Shown here in pieces: positions 56,060 to 64,000 of a DNA stretch of 64,000 nucleotides. A program made the translations under genes and the position numbers. The stretch is from the NCBI RefSeq assembly GCF_017354985.1, contig NZ_CP071501.1:2003501-2067500 (forward strand), written 5' to 3'. Below the pieces are notes generated by a model. The model did no database searches. It saw nothing but the letters and a program-made list of their open reading frames with translations, and had not been told where the DNA came from. The first letter of the stretch is position 1, and the number at the start of each line of letters is the position of its first letter. The stretch is from Shewanella cyperi (GTDB lineage: Bacteria; Pseudomonadota; Gammaproteobacteria; Enterobacterales; Shewanellaceae).

Positions 56060-57814
56060 TTAGAACAGCTCAGCACCCGGCTCCATGATACATCCGGCGC
56101 CGGCATTCACCTGACTCAGGTGCCAACGGGCCCTTGGCAGCAATTTTTCCAGGTAGAAGCGACAGAATGCGGCTTTTTGCTGCGCAAACGATGCATCTGC
56201 TTCTTCCTGGGCGAGTGCGGCCATTTTAATCCAGTAATAGCCGTAAAGGCTGAAGCCAAAGGCATCAAGATAGTCTACCGCTACGCTATTGATCAGTGCC
56301 GGTTGTTCGCGCTTGGCTTCGTTTATGTTGCCGGCGCTGGCAATCAGATCGTCGAGTAATACGAGCAGTTCGCCGGCCTTGTCCTGCCACTCTGGAGCCA
56401 AGGCCGCAAGCTCAGCCTTCAATTCAGCGATAAACTCGTTCAGCGTCGCGAGGTTATCCCCGGTAACCTTACGGCCCAGAAAATCAATGGCCTGAATACC
56501 ATTGGTGCCCTCATAAATCTGCGCGATGCGGGTATCGCGGACAAACTGCTCTATCCCTGTCTCGCGGATATAACCGGCACCGCCAAATACCTGCTGCGCC
56601 ATGATGCAGGCGTCCAGACCACGATCGGTCAGGAAAGCCTTGGCAACCGGAGTCAGCAGTCCCACAAAGCGGGCGGCCTTGTCGCGCTCGGCTTCATCTT
56701 CGGAAAACTTTGCCAGATCCAATTGCATGCCCGCGTCGACGGCGAGCGCTCGTCCGGCTTCAGTGAGGCTTCGGATGGTAAGCAGCATGCGGCGCACATC
56801 ACCATGGACCAGAATGGGATCGGCCGCGGCAGTTGAACCCGTGGCGGCCAGCCCCTGCAGACGCTCCTTGGCGTAGTCTGTAGCCATCTGCGATGCCGCC
56901 TGGGCACTGCCCAGCCCCTGAATACCTATGGCCAGGCGCTCGTAGTTCATCATGGTAAACATGCAGGCCAGACCGCGATCGGCTTCGCCGATAAGGAAAC
57001 CACGGGCATTGTCGAAGTTCATCACGCAGGTGGCCGAGCCCTTGAGACCCATCTTGTGCTCAATGGAACCCACGCTGACGCCATTGTTTTCGCCCAGACT
57101 GCCATCGTCATTGACCTTGAGTTTGGGGACCAGAAACAGTGACAATGACTGGCTGCCGACCAGCTTGGCCAAAACCAGGTGCACCACGTTTGAGGTGAGG
57201 TCCTGATCGCCACCGGTAATAAAAATCTTGCTGCCGCTGATAAGGAAAGAACCATCGTCCTGGGGCTCGGCACGGGTGCGGACACCGCGCAGATCGGAGC
57301 CCGCCTGGGGTTCGGTCATGTCCATGGCCCCGGCCCACTCACCGCTGTAGAGCTTGGGCAAATACAAATCCTTCAGTTCATCACTGCCGTGGGCATTGAG
57401 AGCCAGTGCGGCGCCGGCGGTCAAAGAGCTGTACAGGTTGAAGGCATTGCAGACGCTGTAGCCCATTTCATCAACCAGCACGCCGAGCATTTTCGGCATG
57501 CCCATACCACCAAACTCGGGATCGCCACAAAAGCCTACCCAGCCACCTTCCATAAAGGCCTGATAGGCCTCCTTGTAGCCGTCCGGGGTGATCACAGTAC
57601 CGTCTTCAAACCTGACTCCCTGCTCATCTCCCGCCCGGTTGATGGGCTGCACTATGTCGCGATTAAGCTTGGCCGCCTCTTCGAGGATGGCCATTGCTGT
57701 ATCCAGGTCGACTGTCTCAGCCAGTTGCGGCAGACGCTGCCAAATGGCAGGTGCTTTGAAGACCTTGTCGAGCAAAAAGCGCATTTCGTTAAGCGGAGCA
57801 GAATAGGGATACAT
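56060..57814 (-). CDS. Acyl-CoA dehydrogenase with extra C-terminal domain
   Basis: 584-residue flavoenzyme (MYPYSAPLNEMRFLL start, preceded by a TTG alternative). The core shows TEPQAGSDLRGVRTRAEP, the FAD/substrate regions and the catalytic-base area GAGYIRETGIEQFVRDTRIAQIYEGTNGIQ. It belongs to the long ACAD subfamily (with an acyl-CoA-dehydrogenase C extension) common in Shewanella. It starts 20 bp after a PsrA-like palindrome, so beta-oxidation with fatty acid induction is likely. Its chain-length preference is unknown. Confidence 0.9.
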   Translation of the reverse strand: MYPYSAPLNEMRFLLDKVFKAPAIWQRLPQLAETVDLDTAMAILEEAAKLNRDIVQPINRAGDEQGVRFEDGTVITPDGYKEAYQAFMEGGWVGFCGDPEFGGMGMPKMLGVLVDEMGYSVCNAFNLYSSLTAGAALALNAHGSDELKDLYLPKLYSGEWAGAMDMTEPQAGSDLRGVRTRAEPQDDGSFLISGSKIFITGGDQDLTSNVVHLVLAKLVGSQSLSLFLVPKLKVNDDGSLGENNGVSVGSIEHKMGLKGSATCVMNFDNARGFLIGEADRGLACMFTMMNYERLAIGIQGLGSAQAASQMATDYAKERLQGLAATGSTAAADPILVHGDVRRMLLTIRSLTEAGRALAVDAGMQLDLAKFSEDEAERDKAARFVGLLTPVAKAFLTDRGLDACIMAQQVFGGAGYIRETGIEQFVRDTRIAQIYEGTNGIQAIDFLGRKVTGDNLATLNEFIAELKAELAALAPEWQDKAGELLVLLDDLIASAGNINEAKREQPALINSVAVDYLDAFGFSLYGYYWIKMAALAQEEADASFAQQKAAFCRFYLEKLLPRARWHLSQVNAGAGCIMEPGAELF

Positions 57815-57833
57815 GGCGACTCTCAAACATTAG

Positions 57834-57853
57834 ATTAAAACAGTTGTTTTAAT
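57834..57853. promoter_or_regulatory. PsrA-like palindrome upstream of the acyl-CoA dehydrogenase
   Basis: ATTAAAACA-GT-TGTTTTAAT, a 9-bp perfect inverted repeat with a 2-bp centre, 20 bases before the ATG. Similar palindromes are bound by the fatty-acid-responsive TetR regulator PsrA in Shewanella; the assignment is inferred from shape and context. Confidence 0.6.
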
Positions 57854-57966
57854 TTAGCCTGATTCAGTGCCGAACACAATGGCAACAGGGGGATTATCCA
57901 AACGCTTTTTCCGGTCGCTGCCAACAAACCGGGACTTTTCGCAATGCAGGAAAGCCGCTGGGTGAA

Positions 57967-57994
57967 AATAAAAAGCCCCTACAATGAAGGGGCC
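57967..57994 (-). terminator. Terminator after yaiL
   Basis: Minus strand GGCCCCTT-CATTGT-AGGGGCTTTTTATTTT. Confidence 0.75.
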
Positions 57995-58003
57995 TGAACA
58001 AAA

Positions 58004-58546
58004 CTACCACATAAGATCGTCGGGGATCACATAATCTGCGTAGGGATCCTCTTCTTCCAATGCCGGGTTGCTGTCTTCCGGCTTCCACAGGTAACCACAC
58101 CAGTCAGGCACCAGCAGATTGACCCGTTCGGCCAATTTGTGCGGCACTAAGAAGCTGCTGTCTTCCAACCTGACGATACCCAGTTGGCCCCCCAGTAACT
58201 GGGCCTGGATCCGCTCTGTGATAAACAAGGGATAAATTTTGTTGTTCAGTGTGTAGTTGAACTTAAGCTCGGCCCCCGCGGGCGGTTTGATGGCACAGCG
58301 TTTGACTTCAGTCACCAGGCTGCGTACCTGGCCCCGGGCCTGGGCCTCCTGGAAACGCTGCTCATTGAGTGCCCTGTCCTGCTCAGCCTGGCGCTTCTTT
58401 TGCTCGGCGATACTTTGTTTCAGGGTAGCTGAGCCGTCGTCCACGTTGGATTTGCGGTCACGGCGCTTCTGGGTTTTAACGTCCTTAACCTTTTGTTTGC
58501 TGGCAAGCCCTGCCTTCAGCAGTTGCTCCTGTAATGCGTTAGCCAT
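58004..58546 (-). CDS. yaiL: DUF2058 protein (YaiL family)
   Basis: 180-residue protein with a basic, coiled-coil-like N-terminal half (KKRQAEQDRALNEQRFQEAQ) and an end DPYADYVIPDDLMW that is nearly identical to E. coli YaiL (DDPYADFKVPDDLMW). The family is described as nucleic-acid-associated; the function is unproven. Its neighbours are fatty acid genes, and no operon partner is evident. Confidence 0.9.
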   Translation of the reverse strand: MANALQEQLLKAGLASKQKVKDVKTQKRRDRKSNVDDGSATLKQSIAEQKKRQAEQDRALNEQRFQEAQARGQVRSLVTEVKRCAIKPPAGAELKFNYTLNNKIYPLFITERIQAQLLGGQLGIVRLEDSSFLVPHKLAERVNLLVPDWCGYLWKPEDSNPALEEEDPYADYVIPDDLMW

Positions 58547-58578
58547 TTTTCACTCTCAACTTGTCGTGTTCTTTTACT

Positions 58579-59373
58579 TTATGCCATCTTGCCAAGGCCC
58601 GACATGGCAATGCTGGCGCCACCAAGGGACCAGCCACCATCAACGGGCATGACGATACCTGTAATATACGCAGCCTGTGGCGAGGCCAGGAACATGGCCG
58701 CATTGGCTATGTCCACACCTTCACCATTGCGTCCCAAAGGCACGCTTTTGGCGACCCTGGCCTGTAATTCCTCTGACGGCGCCAGGCGATTAAAACCTTC
58801 GGTATGGGCTATGGGCCCGGGCACTATGGAATTGATCCTTATGCCTTCAGGCCCCCATTCCATCGCCAGGGTGCGGGTCAGCATGTCAACTCCTGCTTTG
58901 GCCGCACAGACATGGGCCTGCATCGGCATGGGCACAAAGGCCTGGGGAGCTGAGATCTGCACTATGGCGCCTGGGCGCTGCATCATGCCATAGGCGCATT
59001 TGAGCACCTGAAAGCTGCCCAGCAGATCTATGTCCATCACAGCCTTGAAGCCGTTGGGGCTGAGATCTTTGGCGCTGGCTGGAAAGTTGCCGGCAGCACC
59101 ACTTATCAGCACATCCAGTTTACCGAAGGCGTGTTCAACCTCGGCAAAACCGGCGCTGAGTGCCTCCATATCACGGACATCAAAGCTAACCCCCAGATGT
59201 TGCCCCCGGGGGTTGACCTTGTGCAGGGCTTCCACTGTGCGGGCAACTTTTTCAGGATCGCGACTACCCACGGCAACCGAGGCACCGTGGCCGGCAAACG
59301 CCAGGGCTATGCTGAGATTGATGCCACTGGTACCCCCAACAACGAAGACCTTCTTTCCATCAAAATTGAACAT
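58579..59373 (-). CDS. SDR oxidoreductase resembling 2,4-dienoyl-CoA reductase (DECR2-like)
   Basis: 264-residue short-chain dehydrogenase: GGTSGINLSIALAFAGHGA cofactor loop, LISGAAGNFPASAKDLS, then AHVCAAKAGVDMLTRTLAMEWGPEGIRINSIVPGPIAHTEG. The usual catalytic YxxxK is replaced: the Tyr position is Val (HVCAAK), as in peroxisomal 2,4-dienoyl-CoA reductases where Lys and an Asp act. It therefore probably handles unsaturated fatty acyl-CoAs in beta-oxidation, fitting the acyl-CoA dehydrogenase nearby. AAGGAG lies 8 bases before the ATG. Confidence 0.82.
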   Translation of the reverse strand: MFNFDGKKVFVVGGTSGINLSIALAFAGHGASVAVGSRDPEKVARTVEALHKVNPRGQHLGVSFDVRDMEALSAGFAEVEHAFGKLDVLISGAAGNFPASAKDLSPNGFKAVMDIDLLGSFQVLKCAYGMMQRPGAIVQISAPQAFVPMPMQAHVCAAKAGVDMLTRTLAMEWGPEGIRINSIVPGPIAHTEGFNRLAPSEELQARVAKSVPLGRNGEGVDIANAAMFLASPQAAYITGIVMPVDGGWSLGGASIAMSGLGKMA

Positions 59374-59438
59374 AACCTGACTCCTTTGTGATGCCGTTCC
59401 TATCTCTTACAAGCCTCGCCCCTTACAAACCTTGGCCC

Positions 59439-60140
59439 TTACAGGCCTTGAATAGAGGCGTGGATATCCTTGAGCGCCTGCAGCGGATCCGCTGCCTTGG
59501 TGATGGGGCGGCCAATGACCAGGTAATCCGATCCGGCCTCCAGCGCCTTGGCGGGGGTCATAATTCTGTGCTGATCGCCCGCATCGCTGCCAGCGGGACG
59601 AATCCCTGGGGTGATTAACTTAAATTCCTGTCCCAACTGTTGTTTGAGCATAGTCGCTTCCTGGGCCGAACACACCACCCCGTCCAGCCCCGCTTGCTTG
59701 GTCAAGCCCGCCAGGCGTTTGACATGCTCTGCCGCAGGCACATTGATGCCCAGCAACTTGAGATCGTCATCGCTCATGGAGGTCAGCACCGTCACCGCAA
59801 TCAACCAGGGCGCTTGCTCACCGTAGGGCTCCAGAGCCTTGCGGGCCGCTTCCATCATGGCGAGTCCACCGCCGGCGTGCACATTGACCATCCACACGCC
59901 GAGCTCGGCGGCGGCGGCCACCGCTTTGGCGACCGTGTTGGGAATATCATGGAATTTCAAATCCAGGAACAATTCAAAGCCACGTCCCTGAAAATCCCTG
60001 ACCAATTCGGGACCAAACAGGGTGAACATTTCTTTGCCGACCTTAAGACGGCACATGGCGGGATCCAGTTTGTCGACCAGCTGCAGGGCGGCATTGCGAT
60101 CATCAAAATCCAATGCGACCAGAATGGGGGTATCTCTCAT
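59439..60140 (-). CDS. pyrF: Orotidine-5'-phosphate decarboxylase
   Basis: 233-residue enzyme of pyrimidine synthesis making UMP. The catalytic cluster [12 protein letters not shown] contains the Lys and Asp pair, with ALDFDDR at the start and [20 protein letters not shown] at the phosphate site. I start at [12 protein letters not shown], seven bases after GGGAG; an upstream in-frame ATG would add 12 residues. It follows lapB by 40 bp. Confidence 0.96.
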   Translation of the reverse strand: MRDTPILVALDFDDRNAALQLVDKLDPAMCRLKVGKEMFTLFGPELVRDFQGRGFELFLDLKFHDIPNTVAKAVAAAAELGVWMVNVHAGGGLAMMEAARKALEPYGEQAPWLIAVTVLTSMSDDDLKLLGINVPAAEHVKRLAGLTKQAGLDGVVCSAQEATMLKQQLGQEFKLITPGIRPAGSDAGDQHRIMTPAKALEAGSDYLVIGRPITKAADPLQALKDIHASIQGL

Positions 60141-60180
60141 CTTGTCTCCCGATGTTTCTTTGGTACAGGTGCTCACCGTC

Positions 60181-61341
60181 CTATTCTCCGTCTAAGCCCC
60201 TGATCCGGCTGATGCTGCCCCAGGATTTACAGGAAGGGCAATGCCAATACAGGGTATGTGACGGGAAACCGCAGGAAGTGCAGCGGTAACTTGGACGGAA
60301 TTTAATTTGTTGTTCTACCAGTTGCTCCAGCATGGCCAGGCTGTCTCTTGCCTGTCCGGGCTCGGCCTGGCGTATGTGCAATTGCATCAGGTGCTGAAAG
60401 CCCCGCATGGTCGGATGCCGATAAAGGGCATCCAATACCAGGCGTTCTGCATCCTTGGTCTTTCCTGAGCCGATCAAATGCTCGGCAAGGGCCACCACCA
60501 CTGAGGCACCGGCACCATCGGCCACGGCCTGGGTCAGCAAATCGCGGTAGCCTTCCTTATCTTTAAGCTCATCATACACTTGCCGGGCAATTTTAAGCGC
60601 TTCGGGCAGCAGCTGCAGATCCACAGTGGCGAGCTCGGCCAGCATTCTTTTGGCCTCGGTATAATTGTCCTGCTTTAAATAGAGCTGCGCCAAACTCAGA
60701 AGTGCCCTACCACAACCGCCGTGCTGCTTCAGGGCCATGCCAAACAGTTTTATCTTGGCATCGGGCTCCATGGCCTCGTCGGCCAACTGACAGTAAAAAT
60801 GGGCAATGGTGGGCTTAAGTGCCTGCTGGCGCTTGCGCGGCAGCCGTTTGGTGATATCTATGGCCTTTTGCCATTCCTTGGTGATCTGGTAGATGGCTAT
60901 CAGCTGATTTTCGGCTTCTTCGCTGTGGTCTTCCTGCTTGACCAGGGTCAGGAAAATTTCCTCTGCCCTGTCATAGAAACCCGCGGCCTGGTAGTCCTTG
61001 CCCAGCTCCATCATAGCCAGATCCCGCTGCTCTGTGGTCAGGCTGGGACGGGCAATCAGGTTTTGGTGGATGCGAATGGAGCGGTCAACCTCGCCGCGTT
61101 TTCGAAATAAGGCGCCGAGGGACATATGGGTATCTATGGTTTCATCGTCCACGTCCAGCAGACTGATGAAGAGATCCACCGCCTTGTCCGACTCGTTGGA
61201 CAGCAGAAAATTCAAGCCCGTGAAGTAGTCCCGGCTGAGCTGTTTGCTGCGACTGCTCTGATGTTGCCTAATACTGCGCCTGCCCATGTACCAGCCATAG
61301 GCCGCGGCAATTGGCAGCAGCAGAAACAGGATTTCCAGCAT
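60181..61341 (-). CDS. lapB: LPS assembly protein LapB (YciM)
   Basis: 386-residue membrane-anchored TPR protein. N-terminal helix (3-18), repeats such as [16 protein letters not shown], and a C-terminal rubredoxin-type zinc site [23 protein letters not shown]. LapB controls LPS production by directing LpxC to FtsH. It is coupled to lapA by 1 bp and precedes pyrF as in E. coli. Confidence 0.95.
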   Translation of the reverse strand: MLEILFLLLPIAAAYGWYMGRRSIRQHQSSRSKQLSRDYFTGLNFLLSNESDKAVDLFISLLDVDDETIDTHMSLGALFRKRGEVDRSIRIHQNLIARPSLTTEQRDLAMMELGKDYQAAGFYDRAEEIFLTLVKQEDHSEEAENQLIAIYQITKEWQKAIDITKRLPRKRQQALKPTIAHFYCQLADEAMEPDAKIKLFGMALKQHGGCGRALLSLAQLYLKQDNYTEAKRMLAELATVDLQLLPEALKIARQVYDELKDKEGYRDLLTQAVADGAGASVVVALAEHLIGSGKTKDAERLVLDALYRHPTMRGFQHLMQLHIRQAEPGQARDSLAMLEQLVEQQIKFRPSYRCTSCGFPSHTLYWHCPSCKSWGSISRIRGLDGE

Positions 61342-61342
61342 A

Positions 61343-61639
61343 TCAGGACTTCACTTCACCTTCTGTGGTTACTGTCCCGGCAACCGTGGCCGACTCCAGC
61401 TTTGATAATTTACGTCTGGCTTTGGCGAGTGCCAGCTTCAGGCGGGTAATATGGTAGATGGCAAACAGCCAACACAGCAGGAAGCCCGCCAGGAAAACGC
61501 TCGCCAGCACCACAGGCAATCTGAATTCACCCTGGGCAACAAAATAACTGATGGTAACCATTTGCTCGTTGCGCGCGCCCAGCAGCAGCGCCAGAAAGAA
61601 CAGCAAGGCGACAATCACGGTCGCGAAAAATGCCTTCAC
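61343..61639 (-). CDS. lapA: LPS assembly protein LapA (YciS)
   Basis: 98-residue protein with two hydrophobic helices (about 3-22 and 41-63) and a cytoplasmic tail (KLALAKARRKLSKLE) forming a coiled-coil. Matches LapA, the partner of LapB. The lapA-lapB pair precedes pyrF. Confidence 0.93.
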   Translation of the reverse strand: MKAFFATVIVALLFFLALLLGARNEQMVTISYFVAQGEFRLPVVLASVFLAGFLLCWLFAIYHITRLKLALAKARRKLSKLESATVAGTVTTEGEVKS

Positions 61640-61721
61640 GTTATACTCCCTAAACGCGGTTCAATGGCCTGATTATCCAAGAATTTGAACACGCTGACCA
61701 GCACGGAAACCGGCCGGATAC

Positions 61722-61750
61722 AAAAAAGCCTCCAAAAGGAGGCTTTTTTA
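61722..61750 (-). terminator. Terminator between ihfB and lapA
   Basis: Minus strand AAAAAAGCCTCC-TTTT-GGAGGCTTTTTT, a symmetrical hairpin. Confidence 0.85.
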
Positions 61751-61763
61751 AGCATTAAGACAA

Positions 61764-62051
61764 TCACATGTTGACTGCGTCAACACGCTCGCGCAATTCC
61801 TTGCCTGGCTTGAAGTGCGGAACGTACTTGCCATCCAGTTCGACCGAAGACCCGGTTTTTGGGTTACGGCCAACGCGAGGAGCGCGGTAATGAAGGGAGA
61901 AACTGCCAAAGCCACGGATCTCGATACGATCACCGGTTTCCAATGTTGTTGCCATTTGCTCCAACATCTCTTTTACAGCGCCTTCCACTTCTTTCGCCGA
62001 CAGTTGCGACTGCCTGGTGGCGAGTTTTTCGATCAGTTCGGATTTAGTCAT
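61764..62051 (-). CDS. ihfB: Integration host factor subunit beta
   Basis: 95-residue DNA-bending protein ([50 protein letters not shown]). I start at MTKSEL; the ORF runs ten codons further upstream. It sits between rpsA and the lap genes, as in E. coli. Confidence 0.97.
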   Translation of the reverse strand: MTKSELIEKLATRQSQLSAKEVEGAVKEMLEQMATTLETGDRIEIRGFGSFSLHYRAPRVGRNPKTGSSVELDGKYVPHFKPGKELRERVDAVNM

Positions 62052-62126
62052 CCTAGCTACCCCTATTATCAAGCCAAACACAGTCGCCTATGGGAGGGAG
62101 ATAACCCTCCCATATGGCAGGCGAAA

Positions 62127-63794
62127 TTACTTACGAGCTGCCTTAAAGGCTTCAGCCATAGCATTACTAATAACAGCGTCTTCTTGCTTGTTCAAGTTAG
62201 CCATAACTTCTTTTTCATCAGCTTCGTCTTTCGCTTTGATAGACAGGCTGATAGAACGGTTCTTGCGATCAACGCCCATGAACTTGGCTTCTACGCTGTC
62301 ACCTACGCTGTAAACGGTAGATGCATCTTCGATACGCTCACGGCTGATGTCAGCTACACGGATGTAACCTTCAACAGTGTCGGCCAGCTCAACGGTTACG
62401 CCTTTGGCATCAACAGCAGTCACGGTACCGGTAACGATAGTACCTTTCTTCTTGTCGGCCAGGTAAGCGTTGAATGGATCGTCTTCAGTCTGCTTCACGC
62501 CCAGGCTGATACGCTCGCGCTCTGGGTCAACAGACAGAACCACGGCGTGGATTTCGTCGCCTTTCTTGTATTCGCCAACGGCGTCTTCGCCGGTGCCGTT
62601 CCAAGAGATGTCAGACAGGTGAACCAGACCGTCGATACCGCCGTCCAGACCGATGAAGATACCGAAGTCAGTGATAGACTTGATCTTACCGGAAACCTTG
62701 TCGCCCTTGTTGTAACGGTTGGCGAAATCTTCCCATGGGTTGGTCTTGCACTGCTTGAGACCCAGAGAAATACGACGACGCTCTTCATCGATGTCCAGAA
62801 CCAGAACTTCAACTTCGTCACCCAGGTTAACAACCTTGGATGGGTGGATGTTCTTGTTGGTCCAATCCATTTCAGAAACGTGTACCAGACCTTCAACGCC
62901 TTCTTCGATTTCAACGAAGCAGCCGTAGTCAGTCAGGTTGGTCACGCGACCGGTCAGCTTGGTGTTTTCTGGGTAGCGCTTGCTGATTTCCAGCCATGGA
63001 TCTTCACCCAGTTGCTTCAGACCCAGAGATACGCGGGTACGCTCGCGATCGTACTTCAGTACTTTCACGTTGATTTCGTCACCAACGTTTACGATCTCAG
63101 ATGGGTGCTTAACGCGCTTCCAAGCCATATCGGTGATGTGCAGCAGGCCGTCAACACCGCCCAGATCTACGAACGCGCCGTAGTCGGTCAGGTTCTTAAC
63201 GATACCTTTAACTGCTTGACCTTCTTGCAGGTTTTCCAGCAGAGCATCGCGCTCAGCGCTGCTCTCAGACTCGATAACTGCACGACGAGAAACAACAACG
63301 TTGTTGCGCTTCTGGTCCAGCTTGATAACTTTGAATTCCAGTTCTTTGTTTTCCAGGTGACCAGTGTCGCGTACTGGACGCACGTCAACCAGAGAACCAG
63401 GCAGGAACGCACGGATACCGTTCAGTTCAACGGTGAAACCGCCTTTAACCTTGCCATTGATGATACCGATAACGGTCTCAGCATCTTCGTAAGCTTTTTC
63501 CAGAACGATCCAGGCTTCGTGGCGCTTGGCTTTTTCGCGAGACAGTTGAGTCTCACCGAAACCGTCTTCAACGCTGTCCAGAGCTACGTCAACTTGGTCA
63601 CCAACGGCGATTTCCAGAACGCCCTGGGCATTCTTGAACTGCTCGGCTGGGATTGGGCTCTCGGATTTCAGACCGGCGTCAACCAGTACCAGGCCGTTTT
63701 CGATGGCAACTACAGTACCACGAACGATAGAACCTGGACGGAATTCCAGTTGTTGAAGGGATTGTTCAAACAGATCAGCAAAAGATTCAGTCAT
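62127..63794 (-). CDS. rpsA: 30S ribosomal protein S1
   Basis: 555 residues (E. coli 557): six S1/OB repeats. The first two bind the ribosome; the remaining repeats bind mRNA ([30 protein letters not shown] and similar). Start [18 protein letters not shown]. The cmk gene precedes it, ihfB follows; the order is conserved. Confidence 0.98.
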   Translation of the reverse strand: MTESFADLFEQSLQQLEFRPGSIVRGTVVAIENGLVLVDAGLKSESPIPAEQFKNAQGVLEIAVGDQVDVALDSVEDGFGETQLSREKAKRHEAWIVLEKAYEDAETVIGIINGKVKGGFTVELNGIRAFLPGSLVDVRPVRDTGHLENKELEFKVIKLDQKRNNVVVSRRAVIESESSAERDALLENLQEGQAVKGIVKNLTDYGAFVDLGGVDGLLHITDMAWKRVKHPSEIVNVGDEINVKVLKYDRERTRVSLGLKQLGEDPWLEISKRYPENTKLTGRVTNLTDYGCFVEIEEGVEGLVHVSEMDWTNKNIHPSKVVNLGDEVEVLVLDIDEERRRISLGLKQCKTNPWEDFANRYNKGDKVSGKIKSITDFGIFIGLDGGIDGLVHLSDISWNGTGEDAVGEYKKGDEIHAVVLSVDPERERISLGVKQTEDDPFNAYLADKKKGTIVTGTVTAVDAKGVTVELADTVEGYIRVADISRERIEDASTVYSVGDSVEAKFMGVDRKNRSISLSIKAKDEADEKEVMANLNKQEDAVISNAMAEAFKAARK

Positions 63795-63896
63795 GTTAAG
63801 TTACTTTAAGTAGTAATAAACCAGCATCCATCCTGGACCTGGAGTCAGTAATCAAACCCGCGTCTTCCCTGATGCGGATACCTATCTGGCCCCGGC

Positions 63897-64000
63897 CTAC
63901 TGACCGGAAACCGATAATTGGATCTCGATGTAATCTATGGCCTTGGCCAGTACATCGTCTATGGCTATACCCGTGGTGTCTATCACCAGGGCATCCTCTG
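63897..64000 (-). CDS. cmk: Cytidylate kinase, C-terminal part
   Basis: Partial gene, cut by the window edge. The last 33 codons read EDALVIDTTGIAIDDVLAKA then IDYIEIQLSVSGQ and a stop, matching the C-terminus of Cmk, which lies before rpsA in E. coli and Shewanella. CMP/dCMP kinase. Confidence 0.88.
   Translation of the reverse strand, partial: EDALVIDTTGIAIDDVLAKAIDYIEIQLSVSGQ

Noticed and set aside
61815..63809. A 664-codon open frame on the plus strand across rpsA
   Set aside because: Antisense to a certain S1 gene with highly biased codons; no start context or family features. A shadow frame.

Overview
The window reads as chromosomal core sequence of a Shewanella species (Gammaproteobacteria). 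The FNR protein at the left edge is EtrA-like, and the cbb3 oxidase operon lies directly upstream of it. A nearly uninterrupted housekeeping block follows (tusDCBE, serS-crcB-rarA-lolA-ftsK-lrp, ald, trxB, rplT-rpmI-infC-thrS, pyrF-lapB-lapA-ihfB-rpsA-cmk), in gene order and protein sequence typical of that genus. I could run no searches; names rest on protein motifs and remembered family sequences.

Layout. 1-8.1 kb: minus-strand cbb3 module ccoNOQP, then ccoH-ccoI-ccoS, a TauE/UreH-like membrane protein and etrA. The control region carries an exact FNR box and is shared with a divergent lipoprotein gene. 8.1-11.3 kb: the lipoprotein, an HD-GYP response regulator, and a repeat-bearing, AT-richer pocket holding one orphan gene. 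11.3-17.0 kb: a second terminal oxidase operon of caa3 type, whose subunit II has two tandem heme c domains and which has two subunit III-like genes, a subunit IV and a Sco copper chaperone. 17.3-27.9 kb: a conserved membrane protein, tRNA-Ser, a PunR-like LysR regulator, the Tus sulfur relay, a 40-residue membrane peptide, then serS, crcB, rarA, lolA, ftsK and lrp. 28-33.6 kb: ald, trxB, and the thrS-infC-rpmI-rplT operon, in which infC appears to start at an AUA codon.

33.8-43.4 kb: a pteridine reductase, a CPXCG zinc protein, ribE, a MATE pump, two identical tRNA-Val genes, a chemoreceptor, a PatZ-type protein acetyltransferase and an EptA/MCR-like lipid A phosphoethanolamine transferase. 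43.5-55.8 kb: more accessory content: a prolyl oligopeptidase, a MarR regulator overlapping a DmeF-type metal exporter, an ecotin-type protease inhibitor, a TrmJ-family methylase, a DUF3080 lipoprotein, a GH46-chitosanase-like protein with no signal peptide, a Tat-exported PhoX protein behind a clear Pho box array, tRNA-Pro, a TapT-like protein and pssA. 56-64 kb: an acyl-CoA dehydrogenase behind a PsrA-like palindrome, yaiL, a 2,4-dienoyl-CoA-reductase-like SDR, pyrF, lapB/lapA, ihfB, rpsA and the tail of cmk.

How the genes work together. Two terminal oxidases with different regulation and assembly genes give respiratory flexibility next to the anaerobic regulator. The lapA/lapB, eptA, pssA and lolA genes all act on the envelope. 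The acyl-CoA dehydrogenase and the dienoyl-CoA reductase are close enough to suggest fatty acid breakdown. I saw no CRISPR array, prophage, integrase, transposase or complete mobile element. I found no clearly new multi-gene system; the best leads are the lipoprotein sharing the FNR-controlled region, the compact caa3 operon, the cytoplasmic GH46-like protein, the AUA start of infC and the repeat-flanked orphan gene.
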